Origin: Telmatactis stephensoni
Taxonomy: Eukaryota; Cnidaria; Anthozoa; Actiniaria; Isophelliidae
Direction of reading: 5' to 3'
Assembly: GCA_029948255.1 (NCBI GenBank)
Contig: JALIZF010001684.1
Location: 62,001-126,000, forward strand
DNA length: 64,000 nucleotides
In this document: positions 13,940-25,600 of the stretch, in pieces
Position numbering within the stretch: the stretch's first letter is position 1
Layout: each line of letters begins with the position of its first letter
Translations under genes and position numbers: made by a program
The notes under the pieces: model-generated
What the model saw: only the letters and a program-made list of their open reading frames with translations
What the model was told of the DNA's origin: nothing
Database searches by the model: none

Positions 13940-15988
13940 ACACAACAACAACAAAAAAACAAAAACAAAAACAAAAGAAAACAAAAGAAAACAAAAGAAA
14001 ACTAAGTAACAAACAAAAAACAAAACAAAAGGAAACAAAACAAAAAACAAAACAAAAAGAGGGGGAAAATAAGTTAAGCAATAAATTCGTGACCTTTGTG
14101 ATTATTTCGCTCCGTGATTCGTAAACGATAATGAGCCTTATTCGGACGGCGTATCAACCATGTGTCGTACGAAGCTGTTGCAAAGAAATTAATGAGAAAA
14201 ATCCACGAAAAAATCCACGTTTAAATATGCATTTGGAACTGCTGGTTAAATGCCTAGGCATTCAACAGTCTCACCAGATCGCAAATCAAATATAAACAAG
14301 AATTTGAATGGAGGACGATATATATGCAAAATAGGGCGTCTGAAATAGGCCTAAGAGAATTACGAAACTAGGAAAGAAGCAGAAAAGAGGGAGAAAAAAG
14401 GAAGATAAAAATAAAAACATATGTTAACAACTTATGATGGTGGCTAAGGAAAAGAAGTAAACGAATACGAAGAAAACAAATATTATTAATTGAAAATGAC
14501 ATTTGAGATAAAGAAAAATAAACTCTGTAGAAAAAAGGGAAAAGGAAAACACAAAAAAGTTTGTAGAATGAGGAGAAAGTATACTAGAACATTTCTAAAA
14601 CGTCGCACGGAAATGATGCGCGCGACAACAAATTGGAAAAGGAAAATTGACGATTATAATTTGACACATTTGAAATTTTCGCGTGCGTAGAATGTTTTTA
14701 TTGAAATAAAAGCAAGGAAGAAAACGCATCAAGGCTTATTCAAGGGTTGATATTACGTAGTCAAAATCACAAATGCTCAATTTTTTAAATGTTTACTTTC
14801 ATTCCTACCCGCTCCAATACATTTTTGTCAAATGTGACACCATTTAAGCGCCTGTTTTGGCGACTTGTCACAAAAAATAAATTCTGTGATCAAACAAGTC
14901 TTTATCTTTTGTTATAAATGTTCTCAGTATTTGCTGTATTTTTAATATTCCAGGCAAGTTAATAAACTTTGTTTATTCAGAATTCGAAAATTAATATGAA
15001 AATTAACTGTCACGAGGAAAAAAAGAAAAATGTGAGTGACGTTTTCGATTTAATTTAAAATTCACTTGTAAACTTGTATAAAACACTTACATATCAAGGA
15101 GTTCAACTGAACGGGACAAATTTTCGAGCATGTTAGTAAGGGAAAGGAACCATATGTTCCAAATAAAAACGTGTCTTTCATTTACAAATTCTTAGATCTA
15201 AACTCGATAATACGTATTTAATATGTTTTTTGTCAGATATTAATTGATCTTTACTATTTTCTGACCAAATCTTTTATTTTGATTAAATTTTCTTTGATAT
15301 AAATCTTTAAAGTTGATGTTCACCACGGGCAAAATTCCCTTCCCTTTTTTTTAAAGGACTCGATATTTCCGCGATTGAAAGCCATCAGAAAAAGTTTCTT
15401 ATCTCCACGATTTCAATAGTCACTCTTTCTGTAAAAAAAAAACAACAGCAACAACAAAACATTCATGGTCGTTTTCGATTTTATAATGATTTCCCAATTC
15501 TATTAGCCTCAATTAAAAATAAATCAATGAATTGGAAATCATTCAAAGAAATCAGAAAGAAAAAATTGATTGGTTTAACTTTTGAACTAATGATATCAAG
15601 GTTGTAAAACGCTGCAAATTACTTTGTCGCTCGAGGCGAATGAGTAATATTGTAAGGAAACCATCAAAGTGGTTTTAGTTTTAACTCTATAGCAACAAGG
15701 CGCGCGCTTAATCAGATCATTTCTACGTAAACTAGTTGATCTTTGCATTCATTTTCCCTAACGGAATACGTTTCACGAATTCGTTCTTAAGGTACATTTT
15801 CAAGTCTATCTTAATTTCGTTGAGGCAAATCCCAAATAAAACTACCTGAAAAATAATTATAATGCTTAAAATGATAAAATAACTATCTTACCCAGACAGG
15901 TAATGGCTGCGATGAATTCTGGTCCATTTACACTCCATACAGACCATTCATATAGTGTTGTGTTCGATTGTGAAGAGTTTATAGACAT
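9752..15988 (-). CDS. Class A (rhodopsin-like) GPCR, paralogue B, complete, three exons
   Basis: Exons 15988-15892 (97 nt), 11444-11212 (233 nt) and 10537-9752 (786 nt with stop) join in frame to 371 codons. The N terminus MSINSSQSNTTLYEW has two N-glycosylation sequons (NSS, NTT). TM1 has GLAGNVLVV, TM2 LAMSDLMVCLLC, and a Cys (LCKVTRF) precedes TM3. TM3 ends SIDRFYSL, a DRY variant reading DRF. TM6 has CWSPF and TM7 NPFIYY, which fits NPxxY. An extracellular-loop Cys (WYCITIPNN) can pair with the TM3 Cys. Intracellular loop 3 is short and basic with many Ser. These are marks of a peptide-type rhodopsin family receptor, but the ligand cannot be named from sequence. The start was chosen because exon 1 supplies the phase and signal needed for TM1. 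It is tandem and same-strand with paralogue A at 108-4822. Confidence 0.92.
10801..10820 (+). repeat. Poly(G) run in GPCR-B intron 2
   Basis: About 20 consecutive G interrupted by nothing, after GGGGGTGGGGGTTTG. It lies in intron 2 of GPCR-B (10538-11211), which is otherwise AT-rich with diverged GAAT/GAAA repeats. Confidence 0.9.
11010..11046 (+). repeat. Poly(C) run followed by (CCCA)n and (CA)n
   Basis: A C homopolymer passes into CCCACCCACC then CACACACACACACA. With the G run 200 bp away it could pair across the intron, but both are ordinary slippage tracts. Confidence 0.9.
11810..12110 (-). mobile_element. Degenerate SINE copy related to 8850-9172
   Basis: Shares in order with the copy at 8850-9172 the blocks GCAGCTCAACGT, CATAC(A/G)ACCCA(C/T)GTCTGATCAC, GGAGCACAGCT, a GGAGAA(A/C)-type block, CAAGGGAGAGA and GACTCGG-GACCACAG-GGTGA. 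The tRNA-like head is more diverged than in the other copy. Confidence 0.6.
13168..13365. repeat. GAAA/GGAA purine microsatellite
   Basis: Interrupted (GAAA)n, (GGAA)n and (GA)n on the plus strand, inside GPCR-B intron 1. Confidence 0.9.
13822..14060. repeat. (CAAAA)n-type A/C-rich tract
   Basis: Long run of CAAAA, CAAAAA and GAAAA units. The complement is open in all three frames and yields Phe/Cys/Leu-only translations that are not genes. Confidence 0.9.
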
Positions 15989-17438
15989 CTTAGAATGTCC
16001 CAAAACACCACAGAGCCTTCAAATTTTAAGTCTTGGACCTTTGCGACGTCTCAGTTGAGTCTCACTACGTTTGAGGGGGACTGTTGTGTTGCTGAGCTCT
16101 TACGCAGTGCTGTTACCAAAAACAAATAATTAGTATGAATATCAGTAAAGTGCAATTTTGGAGAGCATTAAATTGGACATGAACTAATTTTGCCGAATTA
16201 GAATTACGTTTAACGAAAAGAATTTAACAACAGAGTTTTGACGTTTTATCAATCTTTCAAAACTATAAAAGCATTAGAATGTCTTTGGCTGATTTGCTTC
16301 AATCAAATCTTTTTTAAAAAGCAGTTAAACCGCTAGTAAATTAGTTCGTCATTGGTGGAATTGTTGACATTTTCGCACATTTTTGACAAAAATGAAAGGT
16401 GGGATTTTTGCCACTGGATTTTTTGTCAGATCAAGTAAGTTTAGAGAGATCGATTTCCAATTTGCCTGTACAAAAATAGCAAACTAGCAGACTCTAAATC
16501 TACTGTTTTCTTTTGTTCCTTATCAACTTGTACAAACTAAATAGTCGTCTTTCTTTTACGGGAAACAAAATCACTCTAAGCCGAGAAGAACTGGATCTGG
16601 TGTAAAAAAAAAATGGTGCTTAGAAAACGCTTAAACGGTCCTAAACAACCATCTCGTACATCGCCAATTATTTCATGTCAACATTCTTGAAAGCTTTTGT
16701 GTTTTAATTTTGTCTAAGCAGGGTAAGCACTTCCCTTCTTTTCAGGAATTATGACATATAACTATATTAGTACAATTATAATCCGTCACGATTAGTAAAC
16801 ATTATTAAAACTTAAACAATAAGGCTTTCATAAAATAAAGAGGCTCGCCAAAGGGAGGATGATAGGCACTTGTTCTGTGTTCATGATCAGTGACTCGGCA
16901 TACTGGGTGAAACTATTAAATTCAAAGTCTAAAGTTGTTCAACCGAAACGTAATATGTAAATCCTCTACCAGACTCTCTATTTTGTGTATTAATAATACG
17001 TTAATAAATAATACATAGTAAGCGTTTTTTTCTAAAAAAATATTAAGCAACTGATGCTCATGTCTAAATTTAAACTAATATCTATCAACGGAAAAAACAC
17101 CAATGACGTAATTTCAAAACACTGCACTTTACTTTTTACTGAATAACCTACGCAAAGGTAAACTTTCTATGTCTTCGACACGAGTCCGCCAAACTTACGT
17201 TTCCGTAACGAAGAAGAATTCACGAATTAAGTACGTGACACTGCCCACAGCGTATTTTGAATTCTAGCACGTGTAAACACGAAATAATACCTTTCTTCTC
17301 GTTATGTCAAATAAAAACATTCTACTATTTACCTCAAATAAAAGCTTTAATTAAGTGATATTTAAAACAGATTCTACGTTCAATAAACTGGGGAACGAAT
17401 TAGCAGAAAATGGCGTTATGTCATATTAAAACTTTATA

Positions 17439-17603
17439 TTGTTGCTGGGAGCGAAGCGAGCAGCAACACTATTCTTGGTGTGGGATTCCTGTGCGATTAA
17501 TGACGTCACCTTAATATTGATCCGCGAACTCGATTTTTATGTACGGTGGTATGTTCATGGCGAACTTGACGTCACAGGGATGAATTGGGATTCCTGTGCG
17601 ATT
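17439..17603. repeat. Palindrome and 18 bp direct repeats
   Basis: GTTGCTGGGAGCGAAGCGAG followed by CAGCAAC pairs with itself. TGGGATTCCTGTGCGATT occurs at 17481-17498 and again at 17586-17603. It appears to be a remnant of a short repeat element. Confidence 0.6.
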
Positions 17604-18981
17604 CCATTCGAGAGGTTTTATGTTTCTCGAAGTATAAAGAAAGTCACAAAATGCTAAGTGATATTTTTTCGAGAGGGCAATGTTCTGTTACGGGTCATTT
17701 TGCGTGTTACTGTTCGAATCGAAGCTCGTCTACGGGCAGAATCAATTCAAGCCAAGATAATATTAAGTATGAAGTGAGGTCGCGCTCAGAATCTCTGCAA
17801 TATATTTGGTTACTCTATGAAAGAAAATTTTATACTTTGTATGTGATGGAATTGTATTTATCATTCGTTTGATCTAAAGCGTCAAATGTCTAATGCGGCA
17901 TCTTTGACCGTGATGCAACGTGCAACTATAGCTTTTAAAATCAGTTAGTTTTATAATCATTGCCAACGCTAGCCGTTTGTGATTGTTTGAAAAATTCCTG
18001 AAAATTGCTTTACTCAAAGTGCTAAATATTTTGAACTGTGTGTGTCCAACACTGATCCTGGAGAATTATGTTTTGTAGTTCAACATTGAAGGTCAACTAG
18101 CAGTGTTCGTCACACAACGCACAGGAAATAGACAAGAAACATTTCATAGATATCAGAGAAAGCGGTGTACTTTCGTGAGTTTTAGGGGAACAGTTCTGCT
18201 AACGTGGATACACCAGCTGTTTTCTGCTCGCAGCACTTCACTTTCTATTAGAAATGGCTAGTACTAGTCGGGACTAGTCTCACGTAGCTTGAGACTTGAT
18301 CAGAAAACATGTAAAGACAAAACAGCTCGCGTCCTTTTTTCGCTCTTCCCAGAAGCAATTATGACATTGATTTTGAAAAACCTTCTTACTGACACAAACT
18401 ATTGTTTTACATATTTTTACGAATAAACTCAGTGTCAGCGAACTCAGCTGAAACAAGTTTCCTGTTAGGCAACACTCAAAACCCCAAACATACGAACCCT
18501 AATTCCATTAATTGCTCACTAAACGCTTCGTACCTCTCATTCAAAGTTTCGTAAATCTTTACCTTGTAATTTGAGTTTCTATTGGATGTTTTCGTACTGT
18601 CGCTTGAGTTGCTTGAGTTCTGGTGTTCTGAAGATTGTTGCTTCGTCCACACTCCTTATAAAGTAACGCTTGATCTACAGCGTCGGTCACGAGAGGTGGA
18701 CGAGTCATAAAAACGAGTGGATATGGAGTCAATGATTCGTTGATTATGCAAATATGGTTTATAATCTGATTACAGGCTCTAACCTCTTGGTTCACGCTAG
18801 GGGTGCTGACCCCCATTTGGATATATGTTTATGAGAAATAAGACTTTTGTGTTGAAATACATATCGCACATAACGTATATCGCAACATGAATATTGGACC
18901 TAGAATAAAGCATTGGTTGATTGGCCATGGAACGAATGATCAAGCGTGGGGAACGAACGAATTCATGAACAAATCATAGAT

Positions 18982-19128
18982 AAATGAATGAATGAATGAA
19001 TGAATGAATGAATGAATGAATGAATGAATGAATGAATGAATGAATGAATGAGTGAACGAATGAATGAATGAATGAATGAATGAATGAATGAATGAGTGAA
19101 TGAATGAATGAATGAATGAACGAATGAG
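18982..19128. repeat. (GAAT)n microsatellite
   Basis: About 35 tetranucleotide units, nearly perfect, with occasional GAGT and GAAC variants. The complement reads as an Ile-His-Ser-Phe repeat and is not a gene. Confidence 0.95.
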
Positions 19129-19439
19129 GCTACACCAAATTAGTATCAAATTAAAATACTTTCATGAATTTTGTTTTGATAATCAAACCATTTTCTTCAG
19201 CTTTAATATTGCATCGAAAATTAAAATTTTAGTATTGTTACAATTATAAACATTCGATCTTCTGTTAAAAAATTAAAAATTATGCACAATATTAATTCAA
19301 AAATTGTACACAATACATTTACTTGAAATAAATAAAACAAGCTTTTGATTCAAACTTCACTGTGTATTATATACATTTTTTCACCGACTTTGCGATTATA
19401 AAAGGCCACAAGCCGAACTAAGGATGATGACTTATATTT

Positions 19440-19680
19440 AGGACTGAGGCTGCAGGAGGCCCAAGCTCACTCTCTCCACAGAGAACTCAGCTAAAAATCG
19501 ACAAGATGGCCTGAAATCGCCACCAGAGAACATCAATAACACAATCAGCACAGTAGAAAACGTTAGAGTTTATTTTCTTTATTATTGTCGGAGTTATAGA
19601 GCGGAGCCTAAACTCCCATACAAAGCTTTATAATATTAGCCTCTCACAGTGAGCTTTGGGCCTCCTGTGGTCTTTAGAAA
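19440..19680. mobile_element. Foldback element with AGGAGGCCCAAGCTCACT-type ends
   Basis: Left end GGCTGCAGGAGGCCCAAGCT and right end AGCTTTGGGCCTCCTGTGG are inverted, about 230 bp apart. A solo GGGCCTCCTGTG is also found at about 51941. The interior has no ORF. Confidence 0.6.
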
Positions 19681-21163
19681 ATCTTGACTAATCAAAAGTA
19701 ACTCACTTATCGCTCAGGTTTAGAAGTCCAATGCAAAATGGCAAAGTCAACAACATTCTCGTCATTTAGGTCATTTAGGCCAAGCAGTTTGGAGAACCTA
19801 CTTAATACTAAGACAGGATTTAGAGCGGGCTGTGTTTGACAGAATGTCAACCGCTATCATAAAAGGCTAAAAACAGGGTCCCCTTTTGCGTGAAACGTGA
19901 AGGCTGATCTATTTTGACGTAATTTAAGGTCTAAAATATTTTTGCGTCCACGTGAAAGCAACTTTTCATTTTTTTTTTTTTTTTTTGTCGGAAAGTGAAA
20001 GAGAAAAAGAAAGACCAAATACTTTTGCATGATTGCATGATTTCATTTTTAAAAAGTTACATCTCCCAAAACACAACTGCTCTCACGAACAAAAGTATCT
20101 TACATAGAGGGTCAAAAATGGGGTACGTTTTTGAAATTTGATAATGATTTTTTTTATTGAGGGACTACTCGCAAAAGCGATTTTCAGTATGGCCCTAGAA
20201 ATCCTGCGTCCTGCGGATGTTTATTCGAAATCCCAGTTAATTTATCATTCCACAGTGTGGGATTCGCCTCACAGTTTCTTTTGGGCTTTTAAGTTGTTAT
20301 TTGTGTTGAATTTAGACATTGAATACACGCAGTCTCGTATCCCGTTGCTATCCCTCAAGATTCCCGTATCCCGATCCCTCAAAAACAATCAAATATTCCC
20401 GCTTGTATTTTGGCTTTCATCCCGAATCCCGCCTCCCAAAACGACAGACATATTCCCCGAGTGAATTTTGAAAGCTTGATCTATAGTAGAAGAAAGCTGC
20501 ATGACTAAAGCTTCAATCTTCGACTCATTTATTCATTCAAGGACCTTCCAGCATTGAACTCGACTCTAGCCTGTTGGCGGGGTGATGTATTTTAGAACTT
20601 AAAGCAATGCATATTTGTTAATTATTGTTTCTAACTCTTCCATCACAAGGAATAACCGAGTTGGCGCTTTCAGCAGCACATTATCGCAATTCCTTGAAAA
20701 GATGAGGTAAGAGAAGGAATCGCGCGTATTAGGTCTTTGGACAATCATATGCCCCGTACGTTTGATGCTATTTTTAAAGTGAATCTGATTGGTCGAGAGC
20801 GCGCGAGCTTTCGCATTGCCTCAAGATCACAATGACATACAAAAAAAGAGCTCAAACTTGAAGCCTTTTTACACTTGTTTATTCTTAATTATAAGGTACT
20901 TTTGGCATATTAGCGAGCTAAGGTGTTTCTTATTATATGTATCTTGCAGGGCACACTACGTTTTGGATTAGAATTCCCGCCGATATTGTGCGTTGGCATG
21001 GTGAGCAGGCGTGTTTAATAAGAATTAAAATAATGTTGTAAATGGCGTCAACTTCCTGTTACCAAAAATAACCTTAATTAAGCGCCAAGCATCAACCTGC
21101 ATTCGCTCTCTTACTATCATGGGCTTTATAATCATAGTCTCGTTTTCTTCGCAAAGTCGCCAA

Positions 21164-21600
21164 CCCCGGGGGGGGGGGGGGGGGGGGACTCCGATCGGAA
21201 ATGGACGGGGATGCTTGACGTACCTTTTAGGGGTCAAAATCAGCGATCTGGTACCTTTTAGGGTATCTCGGACTTTAATAGTGGACTACTAGAGACCTAG
21301 CTGGTACCTTTTAGGGTGATTTTTTCCTCCATCAACGATTAAATACTCGGAAACAAAGATCGGATTGCACGACCATCAAATTGTTCGTATATTAATAGAC
21401 ACAATTGATCGCTTGATTGACTAAAATATGCAAAATGTTAAATTTAGTGTTTTTGAGTTGGTATATACCTTTTAGGGGTAAAATCATGTATTGCCACGCC
21501 CACCCCGAATATGACTTTGGTACCTTTTAGGGGTCATTTTTAAAATTTCCGACGAGCATCCCCGTTCTCTTATATATAGGAGTCCCCCCGGGTCGCCAAC
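21164..21600. mobile_element. MITE-like element with CCCGGGGGGACTCC / ACGGGGATGCT inverted ends
   Basis: The left end reads CCCGGG plus a G run, GACTCCGATCGG, ACGGGGATGCT. The right end reads AGCATCCCCGT ... GGAGTCCCCCCGGGT, its inverse. Inside, GGTACCTTTTAGGG occurs four to five times in the same orientation. The same motif recurs in complement at 33290-33303. Confidence 0.7.
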
Positions 21601-22290
21601 CAATCTTCGATAAGTAATATAAACTTGAACAGACAAGGGGAAATTACTGTTCCAGCTAATATTCGTTGGAACAGGTGTTGAATAAATTAAGTTTAAGTAC
21701 AAAAAATCCATTTTCCAGAATACAACTACAGATTCGTTCTATTTCGATGGTAGAAGCAGAATAGTCTAATTTTAAATATTCCGTGTGTATTCCTCTGCTC
21801 ACTCACAGGGTCCGGCATGCGATCAATGGGGTAGTGGCTTTTAGACCTTTTACGCTCTTTTACAGTTAACAATAATTTCCGCCGTTACGGTTAACTAAGG
21901 TTAATTTTTTACAATAAATTTACAGCTAACGGCTAATTTTTTGGCCGTTAGTTTACAGCCAACGGCTCCCTTCCCCTGGTTTCTCCCCCCTCCCCTTACC
22001 GCTAGCTAGAAACTAGGAACAGTAGGAAGGTTTATAATTCCCATAGTGAACAATATCAGGGAGTTACTATTTGATAATCGCCATTGGCGAGCACCTTTGA
22101 TTCTATTCGAGTTATCGATAACAAGAGACCATAATACTAAATCCTTACTCCATTTCTCCACTTTAAATAGAGGATTAGGACTGATTTGGGATTTAGTCAG
22201 GAATAAGATAACAGCAACAGCAACAACAACAGAAAACAAAAAACAAACAAACTGAAACAAACAAACGAAACAAAACAAAACAAAACAAAC

Positions 22291-22293
22291 ACA

Positions 22294-22353
<60 letters not shown>

Positions 22354-22382
22354 AGGAAAGAAAGAAAGAAAGAAAGAAAGAA
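22291..22382. repeat. (GAAA)n microsatellite
   Basis: About 23 GAAA units with one GGAA interruption, preceded by a (CAAAA)n tract. It lies about 240 bp upstream of the TMCO4 start codon. Confidence 0.95.
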
Positions 22383-22621
22383 ATACCTTCTAATTTTTCT
22401 TGTAAAATGGTTAGAAGCCTGGGATTCTGCGGAAACTTAGAAGCTTGTATCCAAACGTTTAATTTGCTGTATAGGGATAACCGATTCAACTTGCTTATCC
22501 TCAAATTTGGTTGCAAATGAGTCTACCCCGCCTCCCCACCCCACCGGCGATTTTTATCACAGTTTTGGGGAAGTCTGTGGTGACCTGTCCGAGGAGACTG
22601 GGCTATGTTATTGTTTACAAA

Positions 22622-25600
22622 ATGGCCGAAGGAGAAGACGGAACAAGTGAGACCAAGCAAATGAGCAACGACAGTACCGGCCAGATCGATGAGATCTTGT
22701 CAGAAGAAGGCAAGACTGCTTATGTAAGGCTTTGCTGTATTGAGCTATGCTCTCTCTTTCCTGAGAAACGCGAAAGGTAAGATGTGAGAGACTTGAGAGA
22801 AAGAGGAAAGACGGAATATCTTGACTGGATTCAGTGCACTGATAGCTCTTGATAGCTAGAGTACGGAAGAGTACGTACTTATATTCGAAATTTCAGTTTG
22901 ATCAAGAACGATACAAAACTTTCAGTCTTTCAAGAAACTAGAACTTTTATGCATGATATCTATGATATTTCTACTAAGAATTCTTCAAGGATGTAAAAAG
23001 TTGTGCATAAATTTTCAACTCTTTTAAAAATCACATTTTCGTGATCCACATGATTAATAGCACTTGACATTTTTCGATATCAGACTGTAAAAATATGACC
23101 TTTGGTTGGGAATTAAAAACAAAAAGGAAAAACAAATAAGGAAAATGTAAGAGGGCATTAAATATTGATGAAATAAAATATATATGAATTTATAGCATAC
23201 GAAAAAGGGAAAATAGAAAAAGGAATGAGAAACTGAAAATCTTTACACAAATCAGAGGATCAAATCAGGAAGCTGGAAATCCTTTGGTGCCATCAATTCC
23301 TGGTTCCAATATGATCTAAAATTTGTTTGTTCAAGGGTAATAATTATTATATTTTCCAACCCTTTGGTAATTCTTAAACTAATCCTCTAGCTGTTTTGGT
23401 ATCAACATTCATGCAAAGAACTGCTCTCTGGGGTCAAACTTGAACTGTTTACGTGCATGGCAAATAGCCACTCCATAAACACTGTTTCCTCTGCAATACA
23501 CGTTGTATAACTAGAACAATAGATTATTTTTATCTCCTAATTTCTCAGTTTATGTAGTTTCTTGGAATTCTGTTTTATTGTTGAATAAATGGCTAAACAT
23601 GTCACCATTGAAATCTAATATTGAGAGGGATTGGAATGTGATCCAGTAATGTAGGATGATAGTCAAGAGGTGACCTAGCTTATGTTAAAAGCCAGGGAGT
23701 CTTGCCAATTTTGTCTAAAGTATGCACATAATTTTAAGTAAAAGTGTTTATTAGTTCTATCTTGTTTGTTTGTTTTTGTTTGTTTGTTACTTTGTTGGAA
23801 GGGGAAGGGGGGGGGGGGGGGGCAATTAGCAGACTGGAACTTGAATTAGAACAAAATTCAGCATCAAAAGAAAGGTTAACATTAATAGATTGTAGATAGA
23901 AAAACATTTTCATGGCTTTTTTCTATTGTCATTTTTATTTAATAATATTTAATAATTTTTTTCCAGATCTTTTGTGAAGGATTTCATTCAAAAGTTTGTT
24001 AAACACCTAAACCTTTCCAGACAAGGTATTGTGATATAAATTAGAATTGTGATGTGTAATTAGGGATTAAAAGTCTTGAAAGTTAGGCCAGGTTGACATG
24101 GAAATATTTTCACCCCAAAAATTCTGATTGTTTTTACTGAAAATGCTTCATCATTGTGGAAGTTAATTTTGCTTTTCAAAGTGGACTAGTTTAAAAAACA
24201 ATGATCATCTATCATTTCTGTGTAGACAGTCGTAAACGCTTCTTTTTGAAAATGCTGGACCATGTCACTCATTTATAGTCCTTTTTAAGCAGGATAAACA
24301 AACATTTGTGCATGCCAGGAGCCATGAGCCCTTTTCATAGCATTTTCTTTGTTCTCATGCAGTTTATAGACAAATTGAAAATCATTTTGTGGATGAATAA
24401 CAAAAACATTTCTATGTGGTCTGGGCTGAGCCTTTAGTGGAATGATGCAGCTGAGATGTTATGGGTGGTGGTGGTGGTGGTGGTGGTGGTGTGTGTGTGT
24501 GTGTGGGGGGGGGGGGGGGTAGATTTTAGTAAAGTACTCTATAATAGACCATTATAGTCAGGTTCCTTCTTTTCCTTTCCACTATTTCCTGCTTCCCATT
24601 TCCTCCTTCTTGAAATATTTGAGAGACTGACATTTGATATCCCTGGACTTTAAAAAAAAGTCACTTTAGCCATTTTCATGGCTGTTCCTTCAATTTTTCG
24701 ATCTAATACTGATATTTCATGTATAGCCCAGTTATCAATACTTGGCTTGCTGCTTTGTGCTCTTGAACAAAATGGAGTGGACATCAAAGAGGATCCCTCC
24801 AATGACACAACACTATTGGTTAAGATGTTGAAAAAAGATTGTGGTCAGCACCAAAAACTTGTTCTTATTCCCAAGGTATTGTCAAGATATATTTATACAT
24901 GTGCTTAAAAGACACAGGCAGCCCAAACTCTGATTCAGGGAAGAGGAGAGGAAAGGAGAGCTCCTCCTTTTCCCATCCCCTCCTTCTCTCCAGGGATTGA
25001 AATTATGAGTTCTTCTCCTCTCCTCTCCTCTCCCTTCATCTCTGTCTTCCTCTTACTTGTTACTGCTCCATTATTTTCTAATTTCATGATTTTTTGTCAT
25101 TTGTGATTCCATTTTTCTAATTTTTGCTTTGAGTACATTGTCAACTTAAAATCAACCTGAAAATATGATTTGTTTTATTTTTTCATTTTATTTTTGTTTC
25201 ATTTATTTCCATTAGAACTTGATTTCATTTTCACTTAAATCAGGTAGGAATTTTTGATCATACCATGACAATAGCATATCATAATAAATTATTGAACAGA
25301 CACTCACTCCAAAAAAACTGTTACAGGTAGCGGGATTCAGCATATAAGCAGCATAACAAGAGGCTGACGTGTGCATGTCACGTGATGCAACACGTCACAT
25401 CACGTGACACACATCATAGAGTAGATTTCGCATGACTGTGAAAACGGCATCGCACAGTCACGGCATGGTTACGGCAGGAATTTCGAATGTTTTTCTAGAC
25501 AACACGGCACCGACACGGTCACGGGACGGCGCGGTCCGTTTCACACTCATACGAAATCTGCTTTATCACGTGCGTCTCACAGACGATCCAAAGGAAATAC

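Larger units (their letters stand above)
11445..15891 (-). other. Intron 1 of GPCR paralogue B
   Basis: This 4.4 kb intron is similar in size to intron 1 of paralogue A. It contains the degenerate SINE (11810-12110), a purine microsatellite (13168-13365) and an A/C-rich tract (13822-14060). I find no coding exon in the remainder; the ORFs around 12.2, 12.8 and 14.5 kb are Lys/Ile/Phe-rich chance frames in AT-rich DNA. Confidence 0.65.
15989..22621. other. Intergenic region between divergent GPCR-B and TMCO4
   Basis: Should contain both promoters. No coding exon is convincing. It contains a small palindrome with direct repeats (17439-17603), a GAAT microsatellite (18982-19128), a foldback element (19440-19680), an element with inverted ends (21164-21600), a TCCC-rich repeat (about 20330-20460: CCCGTATCCCGATCCC and relatives) and a GAAA microsatellite (22291-22382). 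The rest is plain. Confidence 0.6.

Noticed and set aside
13732..14081. Overlapping Phe/Cys/Leu-rich ORFs on the minus strand
   Set aside because: They are the complement of an A/C-rich simple tract, open in all frames.
22511..22621. Upstream in-frame ATGs for TMCO4 (22511, 22517)
   Set aside because: They add a 35-residue stretch without family resemblance. The ATG at 22622 has better context and an acidic start, though the longer form cannot be fully excluded.
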